A DNA stretch of 64,000 nt from CAZHZT01 sp964537285 (lineage in GTDB: Bacteria > Bacteroidota > Bacteroidia > Chitinophagales > Saprospiraceae), in the NCBI GenBank assembly GCA_964537285.1, contig CAZHZT010000006.1, forward strand, positions 17,673 to 81,672. The letters are read 5' to 3'. Below, one piece after another: positions 25,585 through 35,900 of the stretch. The notes under the pieces are model-generated. The model searched no databases. It was not told where the DNA came from and saw nothing but the letters and a program-made list of their open reading frames with translations. How positions within the stretch are numbered: the first letter of the stretch is position 1; each line of letters begins with the position of its first letter. A program made the position numbers and the translations under genes.

Positions 25585-26583
25585 CTAATTCTTTAAATTA
25601 CTCCTTTCCGACAACCACCTGAGCCTGTAAAATCTGGGACTATTAAAATCGTTTTCCGAGAAGGAATGCGCTACAAACTTATCATACAATTCCACAATCC
25701 CTTTTCGAAGGTCATAACTTAGTTGAAAACCGGGCAGAAGTTTATTTAACTTATCAAATTTCACTCGATAACTTCTGGGATCATACCCCGTCTGGCCGGT
25801 GAAAGTAATTTCAGCCTCTGGCAACACCTCCTTTATAAGGGCTGCTATTTTTTTCACCTGATAATTTTCACTATTACTTCCAACGTTTATTTTTTGATTA
25901 TGGATGAAGTCTTTAGGAGCTTCAGCAAATGCCAAAAAAGCCCTCGCCATATCTCTGCAATGGATTAACGGACGCCAGGGTTCCCCGTCACTATGAATTT
26001 GTATTTCACCCGTTGTAAGGCCAGAAGCCAGGAGGTTATTCACAACCAAGTCCAATCGCAGCATTGGAGAATAACCATAAGCTGTTCCAAACCTTAAAAA
26101 GGCAGGACTAAAATGGGCATCTGCTAGCATGGAAATCGCTTCTTCTGCTTCAATTTTTGAACGCGCATAGGCTGTAAGCGGGTTGAGAGGGGCATCTTCA
26201 TCCAGGTCCAGATGTTCTCCTTTACCGTAAACGGAGCAACTGGCCGCCATTAAAAAGCGAGGAACGCCCGCTTTTTTGGCTTTTTGCGCTAATTCAATGC
26301 TGCCTCTGAGATTTATGTCATAAGTTTGTTGTTCATCTAAAGCCCCTAAGGCATCATTGGAGAGGGCCGCCAAGTGAACGATACAATCAAATCCTTCCAA
26401 CTCATGAATTTCCAATTGGCGGAAGTCCATGATTTTATCTTCATCCGGTAAGGGAGAATCTGCCCAGTTACAGTTATTGAACCAGCCAGTGTCCACTCCA
26501 TTTACTATCCAATCTGCGTTGCGAAAGACTTCAATCACATGCGGCCCTACATAACCCCTATGCCCCGTTACCAATACCTTCAT
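25585..26583 (-). CDS. NAD-dependent nucleotide-sugar epimerase/dehydratase (SDR)
   Basis: This 332-residue extended short-chain dehydrogenase has the Rossmann motif VTGHRGYVG (residues 5-13), AALSND, a serine in the MAASCSVYG segment and the catalytic pair in YARSK (about 142-146). Such enzymes epimerise or dehydrate UDP-, GDP- or dTDP-sugars. The substrate cannot be read. The start ATG 26583 is clear. It shares strand and neighbourhood with the rfbC-like gene (52 bp downstream) and with the 26786-27718 epimerase, suggesting a small surface-sugar cluster. The palindrome at 26619-26728 separates it from the latter. Confidence 0.85.
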   Translation of the reverse strand: MKVLVTGHRGYVGPHVIEVFRNADWIVNGVDTGWFNNCNWADSPLPDEDKIMDFRQLEIHELEGFDCIVHLAALSNDALGALDEQQTYDINLRGSIELAQKAKKAGVPRFLMAASCSVYGKGEHLDLDEDAPLNPLTAYARSKIEAEEAISMLADAHFSPAFLRFGTAYGYSPMLRLDLVVNNLLASGLTTGEIQIHSDGEPWRPLIHCRDMARAFLAFAEAPKDFIHNQKINVGSNSENYQVKKIAALIKEVLPEAEITFTGQTGYDPRSYRVKFDKLNKLLPGFQLSYDLRKGIVELYDKFVAHSFSENDFNSPRFYRLRWLSERSNLKN

Positions 26584-26618
26584 TTCTTTTCACCTTTAAC
26601 CCTTAATCTTTGGGGGCA

Positions 26619-26728
26619 TTTCATTTTATCGCTGCCAGAAAGAAGAGAGGTTATTTTTGGGAGAGGCGCGCGGCCGCGCGCCTCTCCCAAAAAATAACAC
26701 CTTCTCAAGAACAGCGACAAAATGGAAT
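26619..26728. repeat. G+C-rich-core palindrome between two epimerase genes
   Basis: The outer arms are TTTCATTTTATCGCTG and CAGCGACAAAATGGAA. The inner stem GTTATTTTTGGGAGAGGCGC is mirrored through CGCGGCCGCG (26650-26699). The core is all G/C in an otherwise A+T-rich gap. Confidence 0.65.
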
Positions 26729-26771
26729 ACATCCTAATCTTTTGATCTTTGATCCAATAATTGAAAAATAT

Positions 26772-26800
26772 CGTTCTTTGACAATTTATGTCAAAGAACT
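26772..26800. mobile_element. Family A, internally deleted 29-bp copy A5
   Basis: Only the ends remain: CGTTCTTTGAC and GTCAAAGAACT around AATTTAT. AAAAATAT is duplicated at 26764-26771 and 26801-26808. The element lies in the 3' end of the epimerase gene and supplies its last four codons (AGTTCTTTGACA) and TAA stop. Confidence 0.8.
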
Positions 26801-27718
26801 AAAAATATTTAGTGCTTCCTCGTGAAAACGTATTTCAGTATTAAAAGAAACCCATTTTTTTAATTTTTCACTACTTACCAATAGATTTTTTGGGTGAATG
26901 GTTTGGTCATTTTCGTTAATTTGGATGGGAATATGTTGCTGATATCGGCTTAAGTAAGCCTCCTGAACGTATTGGGCAATGTCCAGCATCTGAAAAGTGC
27001 GTTCTCCGCTTAGGTTAAAAGTATCGTTTAGAGAATGGTTCAATTTAAGAACCTGTTCCACTACCTTACATACATCTCCCATCCAAATAAAATCCCGGAT
27101 GGCTTGCCCGTTGGAACGCAGAACGATTTCTCTTTTTAAAAAAGCGCTTCTTGCCAGGTCATTCAGGATCAGATGCCATTTATAGGAATGTAAGTTTAAA
27201 AGGCAGCCATAGGTATTGGTGAGTCTGATAATAGAGTAGGGGATGGATGATTGGAGGTGAAAATCTATCAGGGCTTGTTCTGCAAAGAAATGGGCTGCGG
27301 CGTAGTTATTTGTATAGGTGGTTGGACTTTTTTCTGTGATAATGCCTTCGTATTGCCCATAGACCTGAAAGCTGGAGAAATACAAGAAGTGCTCTAAGCT
27401 TGAAAAGTTTAGGGCATTAAGTACATTTTTCAGAGCTTTGGCATTCAGGTGAATGTCTTGAGCTTCTTTTGGATAAGAAGGGACATCAGTTGGATTAGCC
27501 AGGTAGAGAACAGCATTAAAGTTTGTTCCTTTCAAGCGTTGCCGGCAAGATGCTGCCTGAGTAATGTCACAGGAAATGAATTCAAATGGGAAATGTTCAA
27601 CCAGCGTATGTTTAAACCTGCCCAAAGCGTAGACATTATACCCTGACTGTGCAAAGTGTCGAGTAAGCCAACTGCCCAGATTTCCCAAACCACCGACGAT
27701 GAGAAGGTTTTTCCCCAT
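26786..27718 (-). CDS. Atypical NAD-dependent epimerase (SDR) lacking the catalytic Lys
   Basis: This 310-residue extended SDR has a Rossmann motif LIVGGLGNLGSWL (residues 6-18) and FLYFSSFQVYGQYEG. At the active site it reads NNYAAAHFFAEQ: the usual YxxxK is YxxxH (Y139, H143). Either chemistry is altered or the protein works as a non-catalytic or reductase-like member. The C-terminus ALNIFSSLT ends inside mobile element A5. Removing the element and one target repeat would give ALNIFQLLDQRSKD before a TAG at 26734, so the insertion swapped the tail. It belongs with the neighbouring sugar genes and follows the 27732-28145 gene by 13 bp. Confidence 0.82.
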   Translation of the reverse strand: MGKNLLIVGGLGNLGSWLTRHFAQSGYNVYALGRFKHTLVEHFPFEFISCDITQAASCRQRLKGTNFNAVLYLANPTDVPSYPKEAQDIHLNAKALKNVLNALNFSSLEHFLYFSSFQVYGQYEGIITEKSPTTYTNNYAAAHFFAEQALIDFHLQSSIPYSIIRLTNTYGCLLNLHSYKWHLILNDLARSAFLKREIVLRSNGQAIRDFIWMGDVCKVVEQVLKLNHSLNDTFNLSGERTFQMLDIAQYVQEAYLSRYQQHIPIQINENDQTIHPKNLLVSSEKLKKWVSFNTEIRFHEEALNIFSSLT

Positions 27719-27731
27719 AAATCAGAATTTC

Positions 27732-28145
27732 TTACCAAAGTGTCAGTGCAAAGTTATTGGCCAGGTTTTTAGCCGCAGGAAGCTGGTTGAGTTGGTTTTG
27801 AGCCAATACTTTCTTTTTATCTTTGAGCTCATAAGCTTCCTGAACCCTTAGCCACTTCGCGTATTTCTTTTTGTGTTTGCTTTTGGAAGCCAAGGTAATC
27901 AATTTAGCTAATTCCAGTGATAAGTAAAAATCTACAAGTAAAGGATTTTCCTTTGAAGGCTTTTGGGCGTAATCTTTCAAGGATGCAGGCTGGCGAATGC
28001 CGTCCCTGAATTCATACACATCTTCCAACCATTTGCTGAAGTTCGACACAAAGTGCTTATTAGGCAGTTCCAGGATGTAGTACAAATTACTAGCCGTCAC
28101 TACCCTTGTTCCTTTTTTGCTAATTAGAATTTGAAGCTCTTTCAT
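27732..28145 (-). CDS. AntA/AntB-like antirepressor-domain protein
   Basis: The 137-residue protein resembles the AntA/AntB (phage antirepressor N-terminal) pattern. An opening VVTASNLYYILELPNKHFVS leads to a central DFYLSLELAKLITLASKS, which corresponds to the DYFLTLDMAKELAM-type signature, followed by KHKKKYAKWLRVQ. Stand-alone chromosomal proteins of this kind in Bacteroidota have no proven role; DNA-binding or regulation is a guess. It is the first gene before the 26786-27718 epimerase (13 bp gap), suggesting cotranscription. A long A+T inverted repeat lies about 100-160 bp upstream of its start. Confidence 0.6.
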   Translation of the reverse strand: MKELQILISKKGTRVVTASNLYYILELPNKHFVSNFSKWLEDVYEFRDGIRQPASLKDYAQKPSKENPLLVDFYLSLELAKLITLASKSKHKKKYAKWLRVQEAYELKDKKKVLAQNQLNQLPAAKNLANNFALTLW

Positions 28146-28252
28146 GATGATTAAAGAATTTGTTTTGGGATAGTCCTTATTGTTTTAAAATGAACGCATG
28201 TTTTAATTCTTAGTTCTTTTCAGGGCATTACCTGATTTCACACCACAATAAT

Positions 28253-28306
28253 ACGCAATTTGTTTTAAGTAAACAAATTTTTTAAAACAAATTTGTTTAA
28301 ATAGAT
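28253..28306. promoter_or_regulatory. A+T inverted repeat upstream of the AntA-like gene
   Basis: AAACAAATTTTTTAAAACAA leads to ATTTGTTTAAA, giving repeated inverted AAACAAATTT/AAATTTGTTT units. It could be an operator for the leftward gene starting at 28145, but this rests only on position and symmetry. Confidence 0.3.
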
Positions 28307-28329
28307 GCTATAAGTCAATTTTTTTGGAC

Positions 28330-28497
28330 CGGCCTTATTCAATTTAGCTTTTTGGAAGGCTGGCAGCCGTTAAAAAATGAATACTGTTTGAGCCTTGGCG
28401 AGTTTATTCATTTTAGGCTGCCAGCCTTTCAAAAAGCGTTAAGAATTGAATACAGCCTTGATTTTTTGCTACTTTTTCATCAAGGAAAAAGTAGATA
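28330..28497. repeat. Compound palindrome with a repeated 53-bp right part
   Basis: An imperfect inverted repeat has arms with CTTTTTGGAAGGCTGGCAGCC on the left and GGCTGCCAGCCTTTCAAAAAG on the right. It is followed by a 53-bp unit at 28445-28497 that recurs inverted at 63948-64000 (51 of 53 bases by eye). The unit has its own hairpin, CTACTTTTT/AAAAAGTAG. Confidence 0.7.
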
Positions 28498-28652
28498 CAT
28501 GAATGATTAACGAAAATTTATGTTTTATTTGCCAACCAACGAGACTATAACTCAAGTTTAGTAGCGTGACAGGAACTGGCAAAGAAGCGCTGGCGAAGCT
28601 TTAACTATACCTCTTTCCTCTTTATTCCCTTCACCTTTCACCCTTTTTCCTC

Positions 28653-28660
28653 TATCTTTG
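28653..28660 (+). promoter_or_regulatory. -7 promoter box of gmhA
   Basis: TATCTTTG matches the TAnnTTTG -7 consensus of Bacteroidota. It lies 19 bp before the ATG at 28679. Its TTG is therefore not a translation start. Confidence 0.6.
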
Positions 28661-28678
28661 AGCATAAAAAATAAAACC

Positions 28679-29257
28679 ATGGAATCCTTTATAAAAAGTA
28701 TATTATCAGAGAGTATTGCCGTGAAGCAAAGCTTATTAGGCGATAAAGAACGTTTGGCTATTATTGAAAAAGTAACCAATATTTGCACAGAAGCCTTTAG
28801 GAACGACAAAAAAGTCCTTTTCTGTGGCAATGGGGGAAGTGCTTCGGATGCGCAACATATTGCTGCTGAGTTCTCTGGTCGTTTTTACAAGGATCGGCCG
28901 CCGCTTTATTCGGAAGCGCTTCACGTTAATACGTCTTATTTGACAGCGGTAGCTAATGATTACAGTTATGAAGAGGTTTTTGCGCGAATGTTAAGGGCGA
29001 TGGGTAAAAAAGGGGATGTTTTATTTGGGCTGTCAACTTCAGGCAATTCAGGTAATGTTGTCAGGGCATTTGAAGCAGCCAAAGAACTCGGTGTGATCAC
29101 TATTGGAATGACAGGAGAATCGGGCGGTAAATTAAAGAATATAGCCGATTACTTAATTTCTGTGCCGTCTAATAAAACTCCTCGGATTCAAGAGGTACAT
29201 ATTACAATTGGGCACATTATTTGTGAACAAGTAGAGAGAGAATTGTTTGGAGAATAG
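28679..29257 (+). CDS. gmhA: Phosphoheptose isomerase / SIS-domain protein
   Basis: Starting at ATG 28679 (MESFIKSILSESIAVKQ) the protein has 192 residues, normal for GmhA. It contains VLFCGNGGSASDAQHIAAEF (phosphosugar-binding SIS loop with a metal-binding His-Glu), LFGLSTSGNSGNVVRAF and the C-terminal RIQEVHITIGHIICEQVE carrying another metal-ligand region. GmhA converts sedoheptulose-7-phosphate to D-glycero-D-manno-heptose-7-phosphate for LPS core or S-layer glycans. The upstream frame from TTG 28658 overlaps the promoter box and is rejected. The stop TAG is followed 16 bp later by the outer-membrane barrel gene. Confidence 0.9.
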   Translation: MESFIKSILSESIAVKQSLLGDKERLAIIEKVTNICTEAFRNDKKVLFCGNGGSASDAQHIAAEFSGRFYKDRPPLYSEALHVNTSYLTAVANDYSYEEVFARMLRAMGKKGDVLFGLSTSGNSGNVVRAFEAAKELGVITIGMTGESGGKLKNIADYLISVPSNKTPRIQEVHITIGHIICEQVERELFGE

Positions 29258-29273
29258 TTAAAATTATAATCTA

Positions 29274-29903
29274 TTGAAAAAAATTACGTGCGTTATTCTA
29301 CTGATCGTTAGTTTTTGTTTTATATTGCAAGCTCAGATATCAGTAGGGCCCAGGGGCACACTTGATTTTACAACAATGCAGGGAGATGACACCGGAACGG
29401 CCGGCTTGCGGCCGACTTTCAGGCTGGGTGCTTCATTTCAACTTATTCTCTCCGACAATTTCCTTATTCGCCCGGAATGGTTCATCTCTTTTCGCGGAAG
29501 TAAAGTACAAACAGCAGGTTCCACCTTTATTTTTGATCCGGTTGTAGGAACATCAATCGTTGGAGTACGTACCTATAAATACCGACTTATCTACACAGAT
29601 CTTGTTATGCTAGCTACTTTCGCGCCTGAAGTGACGGATCGACGCTTTCAGCTTTATGGCGGTCCGCGGATATCACGCCTTCTTCAAGCCAGAGTAAAAC
29701 AGGGATCCAATAACAACGCAGAAGACATCATTGACAATGCTCGTAAATGGCAATATGGCTTTGAATTAGGTGTCGGTTATGAATTGGATAACCAACTGTT
29801 TGTCGGCCTTCGTTTTGGCCGGGATATTAGCTCCTTATTCGAGGAAACAACCCTCGTTAACGAAGCGATCAGCATCGAGCTGGGCTATCGCCTCGGAGAA
29901 TAA
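29274..29903 (+). CDS. Outer-membrane beta-barrel protein (PorT/OMP_b-brl_2-like)
   Basis: The 209-residue protein starts with TTG (KKITCVILLIVSFCFILQ, a signal peptide ending at QAQ). Alternating hydrophobic strands of a small barrel follow: FRLGASFQLILSDNFLIRPE, YRLIYTDLVMLATFAPE, WQYGFELGVGYELD, FVGLRFGRDIS and a terminal ISIELGYRLGE. It fits the outer-membrane beta-barrel domain common in Bacteroidota. Ligand and function are unknown. The unusual TTG start is chosen because it directly precedes a complete signal peptide and there is no upstream ATG in frame. It follows gmhA closely and may share its transcript. Confidence 0.85.
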   Translation: MKKITCVILLIVSFCFILQAQISVGPRGTLDFTTMQGDDTGTAGLRPTFRLGASFQLILSDNFLIRPEWFISFRGSKVQTAGSTFIFDPVVGTSIVGVRTYKYRLIYTDLVMLATFAPEVTDRRFQLYGGPRISRLLQARVKQGSNNNAEDIIDNARKWQYGFELGVGYELDNQLFVGLRFGRDISSLFEETTLVNEAISIELGYRLGE

Positions 29904-29990
29904 ACCAGCTCAACCTCCACAGAGAAAGAACTAGAACTTTTACACCCTACTTAAAGGAAATCAGCGTTTATCCTAAATCATTTTAGAATA

Positions 29991-32900
29991 ATGACAGTCA
30001 CAACGTTCTACACCAAATGTTTTTGGGCAGTTTTGCTTTGCTGTGCCAGCTACCTTACATCCTATGCCGAAAAGGAACGGTGTTCTTCCTGTGCTTGTGG
30101 AGGCAGCACAGATATTATTGATGACTTAACAATATGTAGTGGTGGTTTTGCTGATCTTTGGGCGTTTGGTAAAAATGCGGTGGCTTATTCATGGGATAAT
30201 GCATGGACCCTTTCCGACCCAAGTGCACAAAACCCTATTGCAAACCCTCCTTCTACTTTGACTTATACCGTTACCATTACACAGGGCGGAGAGGATGTCC
30301 TTCAAAATGGAGATTTTGAAGCAGGAAACCTGGCTTTCACTTCTGATTATGATTATACCAATATCCCTGTTAATGCTACCAATAACAATGGTTGGTACAG
30401 TGTTTTGCCTAATCCTCCTGCGATTTATCCCTTGTTTGTGCCTTGCCAGGATCACACTTCCGGTAGCGGAAATATGCTGGCTGCAGATGGGGCCTCCAAT
30501 ACGAATAACAATTTGTGGTGCCAAACCGTCTCTATTGACGCTGGCTGCAATTATCAATTTTCTTTTTGGGCTACTTCGGTCAGTGCCGATGAATTGTCAC
30601 CGGCCAGATTGCAGGTTTTCATAAATGGACAGCCAATCTGGGGGCAGCACGTAGTTGATAATGATAACTGTAGCTGGGAGCGCTTCTTTGTAGATTGGAA
30701 CTCTGGTGGCAATACCAGCGCGGAGATTTGCATCCGGAACATGAATGGAAGCCTGGCATGGAACGATTTTGCTATTGATGACCTGGCTTTTTATCCCGTC
30801 TGTTATTTTACAGAACAAGTAACGGTTACGGTAATCAGCCCTCCAAGTATTCAAACCTTCAGCATAGATACGTGTACTGCACATGCTGAACATTATAACT
30901 TATTACCACTGAATGCCCTTGTTAGTGATGATCCGGGAGTAGCGGTTAATTGGTTTGATGGTCCTCCTTTTCAGGGAAATCAAATCATTAATCCCGAGGA
31001 TGTCAATCTCAATGGATTGAGTCTATGGGCTCAGGCTAGTGTCGGAAAATGCGCAAGTTCCATCCAAATAGAGCTGAAGTTATACAGCCCTTTCACACCT
31101 GCATTTATAATTCAGGATACATTATGTTCGCTGGACGACCCCGTTGGCCTTATTCCTTATTCCCTGGATGGTGTAAATGGAATCTGGAGTCCTGAAAGTG
31201 TATTTGATCCTTCTCTTTATCCGGATAGTACTGTGGAGTTTATTTTTACTCCATGGGAGGAAGAGTGTGCTTTAAATTACAGTCATTTTTTTCACAGCGA
31301 AGGAGCGATTCAACCCAGTTTTGCGATAGAAGATACTATTTGTGAGACTGTTGACACCGTTCATCTGCCTGCAATTTCAAAAGAAGGCATTCCTGGTCAG
31401 TGGGAAGCTGGGGAGATTGTTGTCCCTGCAGGTTTGGGAGATAGTACGCTTTCACTTTTTTTTAAAATCCCCTCTGGTTTGTGCGCAGTGGATGGCATTG
31501 ATAGTATTCATATTTTAGAAGAATTGTTACCAACTTTTCAGCCTATTGACTCTATTTGTGAAAACGGGAACCCTTTGATATTGCCAAATGCCTCTACAGA
31601 GGGGATTGCTGGCAGTTGGTTAGATGGCAACAGTTTTAATCCAGCCGGATTTGGAGGCACTATCCAAATTCGCTTATTCCTGCCCGATAGCGCCCTTTGT
31701 GCCAGCGGTGGCAGTATGGATATTAATGTATTGGAAGAATTGAATCCTTCCTTTGCCTTGCCGGATACGCTGTGTAAAACCGCTCCGTCAATTACTTTAC
31801 CTGAAAGTTCGCTTGAAGGAGTAGAAGGGAATTGGGCAGAAGGGGATGTTTTTCTCCCTGATTTATTTACGGATACTCTCGTAAGTCTTGGCTTTGTGCC
31901 GAATCCTGAATTTTGTGCATCGAATGCCCTTTTTGATATCTTTGTCGAGAATGAGCAAGCTCCGGTTTTCAATCTTCCGGATACCCTTTGTTCTTTGGCT
32001 GATCCGCTCATGCTTCCTGTTTTTTCCTTGAATGGTTTTTCTGGAAAATGGGATGCAGGGGCAGCTTTTGATCCTGGTAATTTTGATGGTTTACAAACCT
32101 TAAAGTTTGTTCCGGATACAGGGCAGTGCGCTTCTACCTACATTCATACAATCTTTGTTAGAAAAGCGGTTTCACCAAGTTTTAATCCGGTAGATTCCGT
32201 TTGCGAGCTTTCTGTTCCTCTGGAATTGCCTGCTTCGTCGCAAGAAGGAGTTGAAGGCAGCTGGAGTATTGGAAGTCATTTTAATCCGGAAGGACTGGGA
32301 GGAACCAGCTCGGTTATTATCTTTTCACCTGCTGCAAATGAGTGTGCTCTGGAGGGCAGTTTGAGTATTCCGGTGATAAAAGCAATGCCAGTTACTTTTG
32401 CCCCAATTGATTCCATTTGTGAGGCCGCTCCTGCTTTCGAACTACCTCTTACTTCTTTACAGGGCGTTATTGGAAATTGGGGCGGACAAAGTCCTTTTAA
32501 CCCCGCAAACTTGGGGGGCAATACAGTAGAAGTAATGTTTACCCCCGATGATGAAGCTTGTGCATTGCCGGGAATGATTGATATTCATATTTTAGAAGAA
32601 ATAAACCCTGTTTTTCCGCTTGAGGATACCCTTTGCGAATCATCAACCGCTTTCAGTTTGCCTTTGGTTTCAGGGGAAGGCGTAAATGGGCATTGGTTAC
32701 CGAATGAATTTTTTGATCCTTCCCAATTTAAGGATACCTTGGTAGATCTTTTTTTCCAATCCGATGCAGGGCAGTGTGCTTCCAATTTTAGTACGTCAAT
32801 TTTTGTGAAAACCGAAAAACAGCTTCATTTCAATCTTACCGACTCTTTATGTTCACTGGCAAGTGTTTTTCAATTACCTGAGCAATCACTAGAGAATTAT

Positions 32901-35900
32901 ACTGTCAATTGGGATTTAGGAGATACTTTTGACCCCGCAATAGTGGGCCCGGGGCTTACTTTTCTTCATTTCACTCCGGATACCGGGCAGTGTGCTGCAG
33001 CGGGAGTAGATTCAATTTTTGTTATCGGAGCAATCGAACCTACCTTCGCAACTCCTCCGCCAATTTGTGAAACGGATGATGCGCTTTTATTACCTGAATA
33101 TTCAAATGAAGGGCTCAGTGGCACCTGGGATATAGGTACCTTTTTTAATCCCAATAATTTAGGAGGTAGCATTCAGGCTTTATCATTTATTCCTGATACA
33201 AATGCATGTGCATTGAATGGAAATATGACGATTACCGTATTGGATGAGATGGAACCTACTTTCTTGCCGATAGATTCGGTTTGTGAAACGAGTGCTATAT
33301 TCGATTTGCCAACTGAATCTTTGGAAGGTATTACCGGTGCGTGGCAGGGGCAAGGCACTTTTGATCCCGCAGGGCTTGGAGGAACGACGGTTGTGGTCGA
33401 ATTTATCCCAGATACCACCTATTGTGCTTCAGTAGGTAATCTCGATATTTCTGTTTTAGATGAAATCGATTCCGATTTTAATTTGCCGGATACTTTATGT
33501 GAAAGTGCGCCTACTTTGACTTTGCCTATTGTTTCCAATCAGGGAGTGTATGGGAGTTGGCAACCCTTTGGCAAGCTTGATCCCGGTGCTCTGGAAGATA
33601 CATTGATTACCAGAACGTTTCAGCCCCTGGCAGGGCAGTGCGCCTCTCCGGCGGGTGTTTCCGTTTTTATTAAAAAAGAAATAAGTCTTAGCTTCGAATT
33701 GCCAGATTCCATTTGTGTACTTTCAGATCCCATCGCTTTGCCTTCTGAATCATTGGAGTACATTTCAGGAAACTGGGATGTCGGCCCTGTTTTTGATCCG
33801 GGAGCCATGTTGGTAGGAGCAAACGGCCTGTTTTTCACTCCTGATACAGGCCAGTGTGCAGAATATGGAATGGATACCATCTTCGCGATCTCGGCTATTC
33901 AGCCGACCTTCTCTGCTTTACCGCCTATATGCGAAACGGCTTCAGCTATAAATTTGCCTGAAAGTTCCTTAGAGGGCGTTCCGGGGAGCTGGAATGTTGG
34001 ATCCAGTTTTGACCCTGCTGGTTTGGGTGGAACGAGTCAGGCAGTGTTTTTTACTCCCGGGACGGAAAATTGTGCTTTGGAAGGTTCCCTGAATCTTACG
34101 ATTTTAGAAGAATTACAGCCTTCTTTTTCTCCTATGGACTCCGTCTGTGAAACTTCCGGCCCCATAAGTTTGCCTCTCGCTTCTAGCGAAGGAATACCCG
34201 GAACATTTATCGAAGGTCCGACTTTTGATCCCGGTGATCTGGGCGGAGGGCTTTATGCTTTGAGTTTTGAGCCTGCTACCGACTGGTGTGCGGCCGGTGG
34301 CGAATTAAATATTGAAGTGATTGAAGAAGTCTTCCCTGAATTTATGCTTCCGGATACCGTTTGTGAAAGTCAGGCAGCTTTTTCACTTCCTATACTATCC
34401 CTTGAAGAAGTCGCTGGTAATTGGTACCCCGGCAATATATTCAACCCAGAAGGCTTGGGTAACGAGGAACTAAAGCTGCAGTTCGTGCCGGATGAAGGGC
34501 AATGCGCTGCTACAATTAAGGATTCTGTTTTTGTGGAAGCATTCTCTGTTCCGGTGTTTTCACTTCCCAATAATCTTTGTGAATTAGAAAGTGCTTTTGA
34601 ATTACCTGAGGAATCAGACAATAATATTTATGGAAGCTGGTTTCCCGCTGGTACAATAGATCCGGGTAGTTGGGGAGGAACATCGCTATCTCTTACTTTT
34701 TATCCGGACACGGTGCTTTATTGTGCGCTACCCGCTCAAAAGACTATCTATTTTGACGAAGCCATAGTTCCGACATTCGATTCGTTGGGGCCTTATTGTG
34801 AAACGCATCCACCTGTAATATTAGATGAAGTCTCTCTTGAAGGCGTTGGTGGAAACTGGGATGATGGAAATGTATTTGAACCAGATTTATACGGAGGCAT
34901 GATGGCTGAGTTGTTTTTTACCCCTGCCTCGGATGAGTGCGCGCTTTCCAATTCTATTTTTATCCAGGTAGATACCCAGGTGGTTCCTGTTTTGCCGACC
35001 TTTGATCCTATTTGCGAAAGAGCCGATTTGTTGCTTTTGCCTCCGGTTTCTGTAGATGGTTTCTCGGGGCAATGGGGAGGAGGAAGTTACTTTGATCCCA
35101 CTGGTTTGGGAGGACAGGAGGCAGAGCTGGTATTTATTGCAGATAGCGCTCAATGCGCAGGTAGTAATACGTCAAACATTGCCGTTATTGCACACCCAAT
35201 TGCCAATGCCGGTGCAGATACTTCATTAAATTGTTATGGTCCGGCGATTTATCTTGATGCAGGTCAGTCTACTCTGGGGCCCAACATGCAGGTTACATGG
35301 CAAGGTCCGGAAACAGATCTTGCGGAGCACTCCATTAATCCTTGGGTTAATACCGAGGGCTCTTATATTCTAGTGGTTGAAGATACCCTTCACGGATGCG
35401 TTTCCTATCCAGATACGGTTCTATTGGCTAATGAAATTGAGCAACCTGCTGTTTCTATCCAGGTTGATGATGTGCTTAATTGTTATAACGATAGTCTTTT
35501 AATCAGTGGTTTAGGTTCAGCAGAGGGAGATTCTATTTCCTACCAATGGTATTTTGAAGGAGAATCCCTTCCGGATGCCGCCAGTATCAACTATTGGGCC
35601 ACTTCAGTTGGCCAATACGAATTAAGCGTCATGGACGCTTCCAATGGTTGTGAAGACATTCTGGGTATATCGGTAGAACAGGATTTCTCAAAGCCTGAAT
35701 TTGAATTTAAAGTAATAGATACTCTAACTTGTGAGGTCGATACTGTAAAAATTTCTGCATGGATCGGCTCTCCGGCAGGGCATGCCATTACTCACCTCTG
35801 GCAGGGGCCTGATGCTGGCGTTGTGGCCCCCGATACGCTTTCCAGCATTTACGCTGTAAAATCGGGCTATTATAGTTTAACATTGACTGATCTTGTTTCG

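Noticed and set aside
28658..28678. Upstream TTG start for gmhA
   Set aside because: The TTG is part of the TATCTTTG promoter box; ATG 28679 gives the normal GmhA length.
31538..34621. Several long leftward open frames inside the giant surface protein gene
   Set aside because: They recur with the ~216-bp module period and are antisense echoes of the repeated coding sequence.
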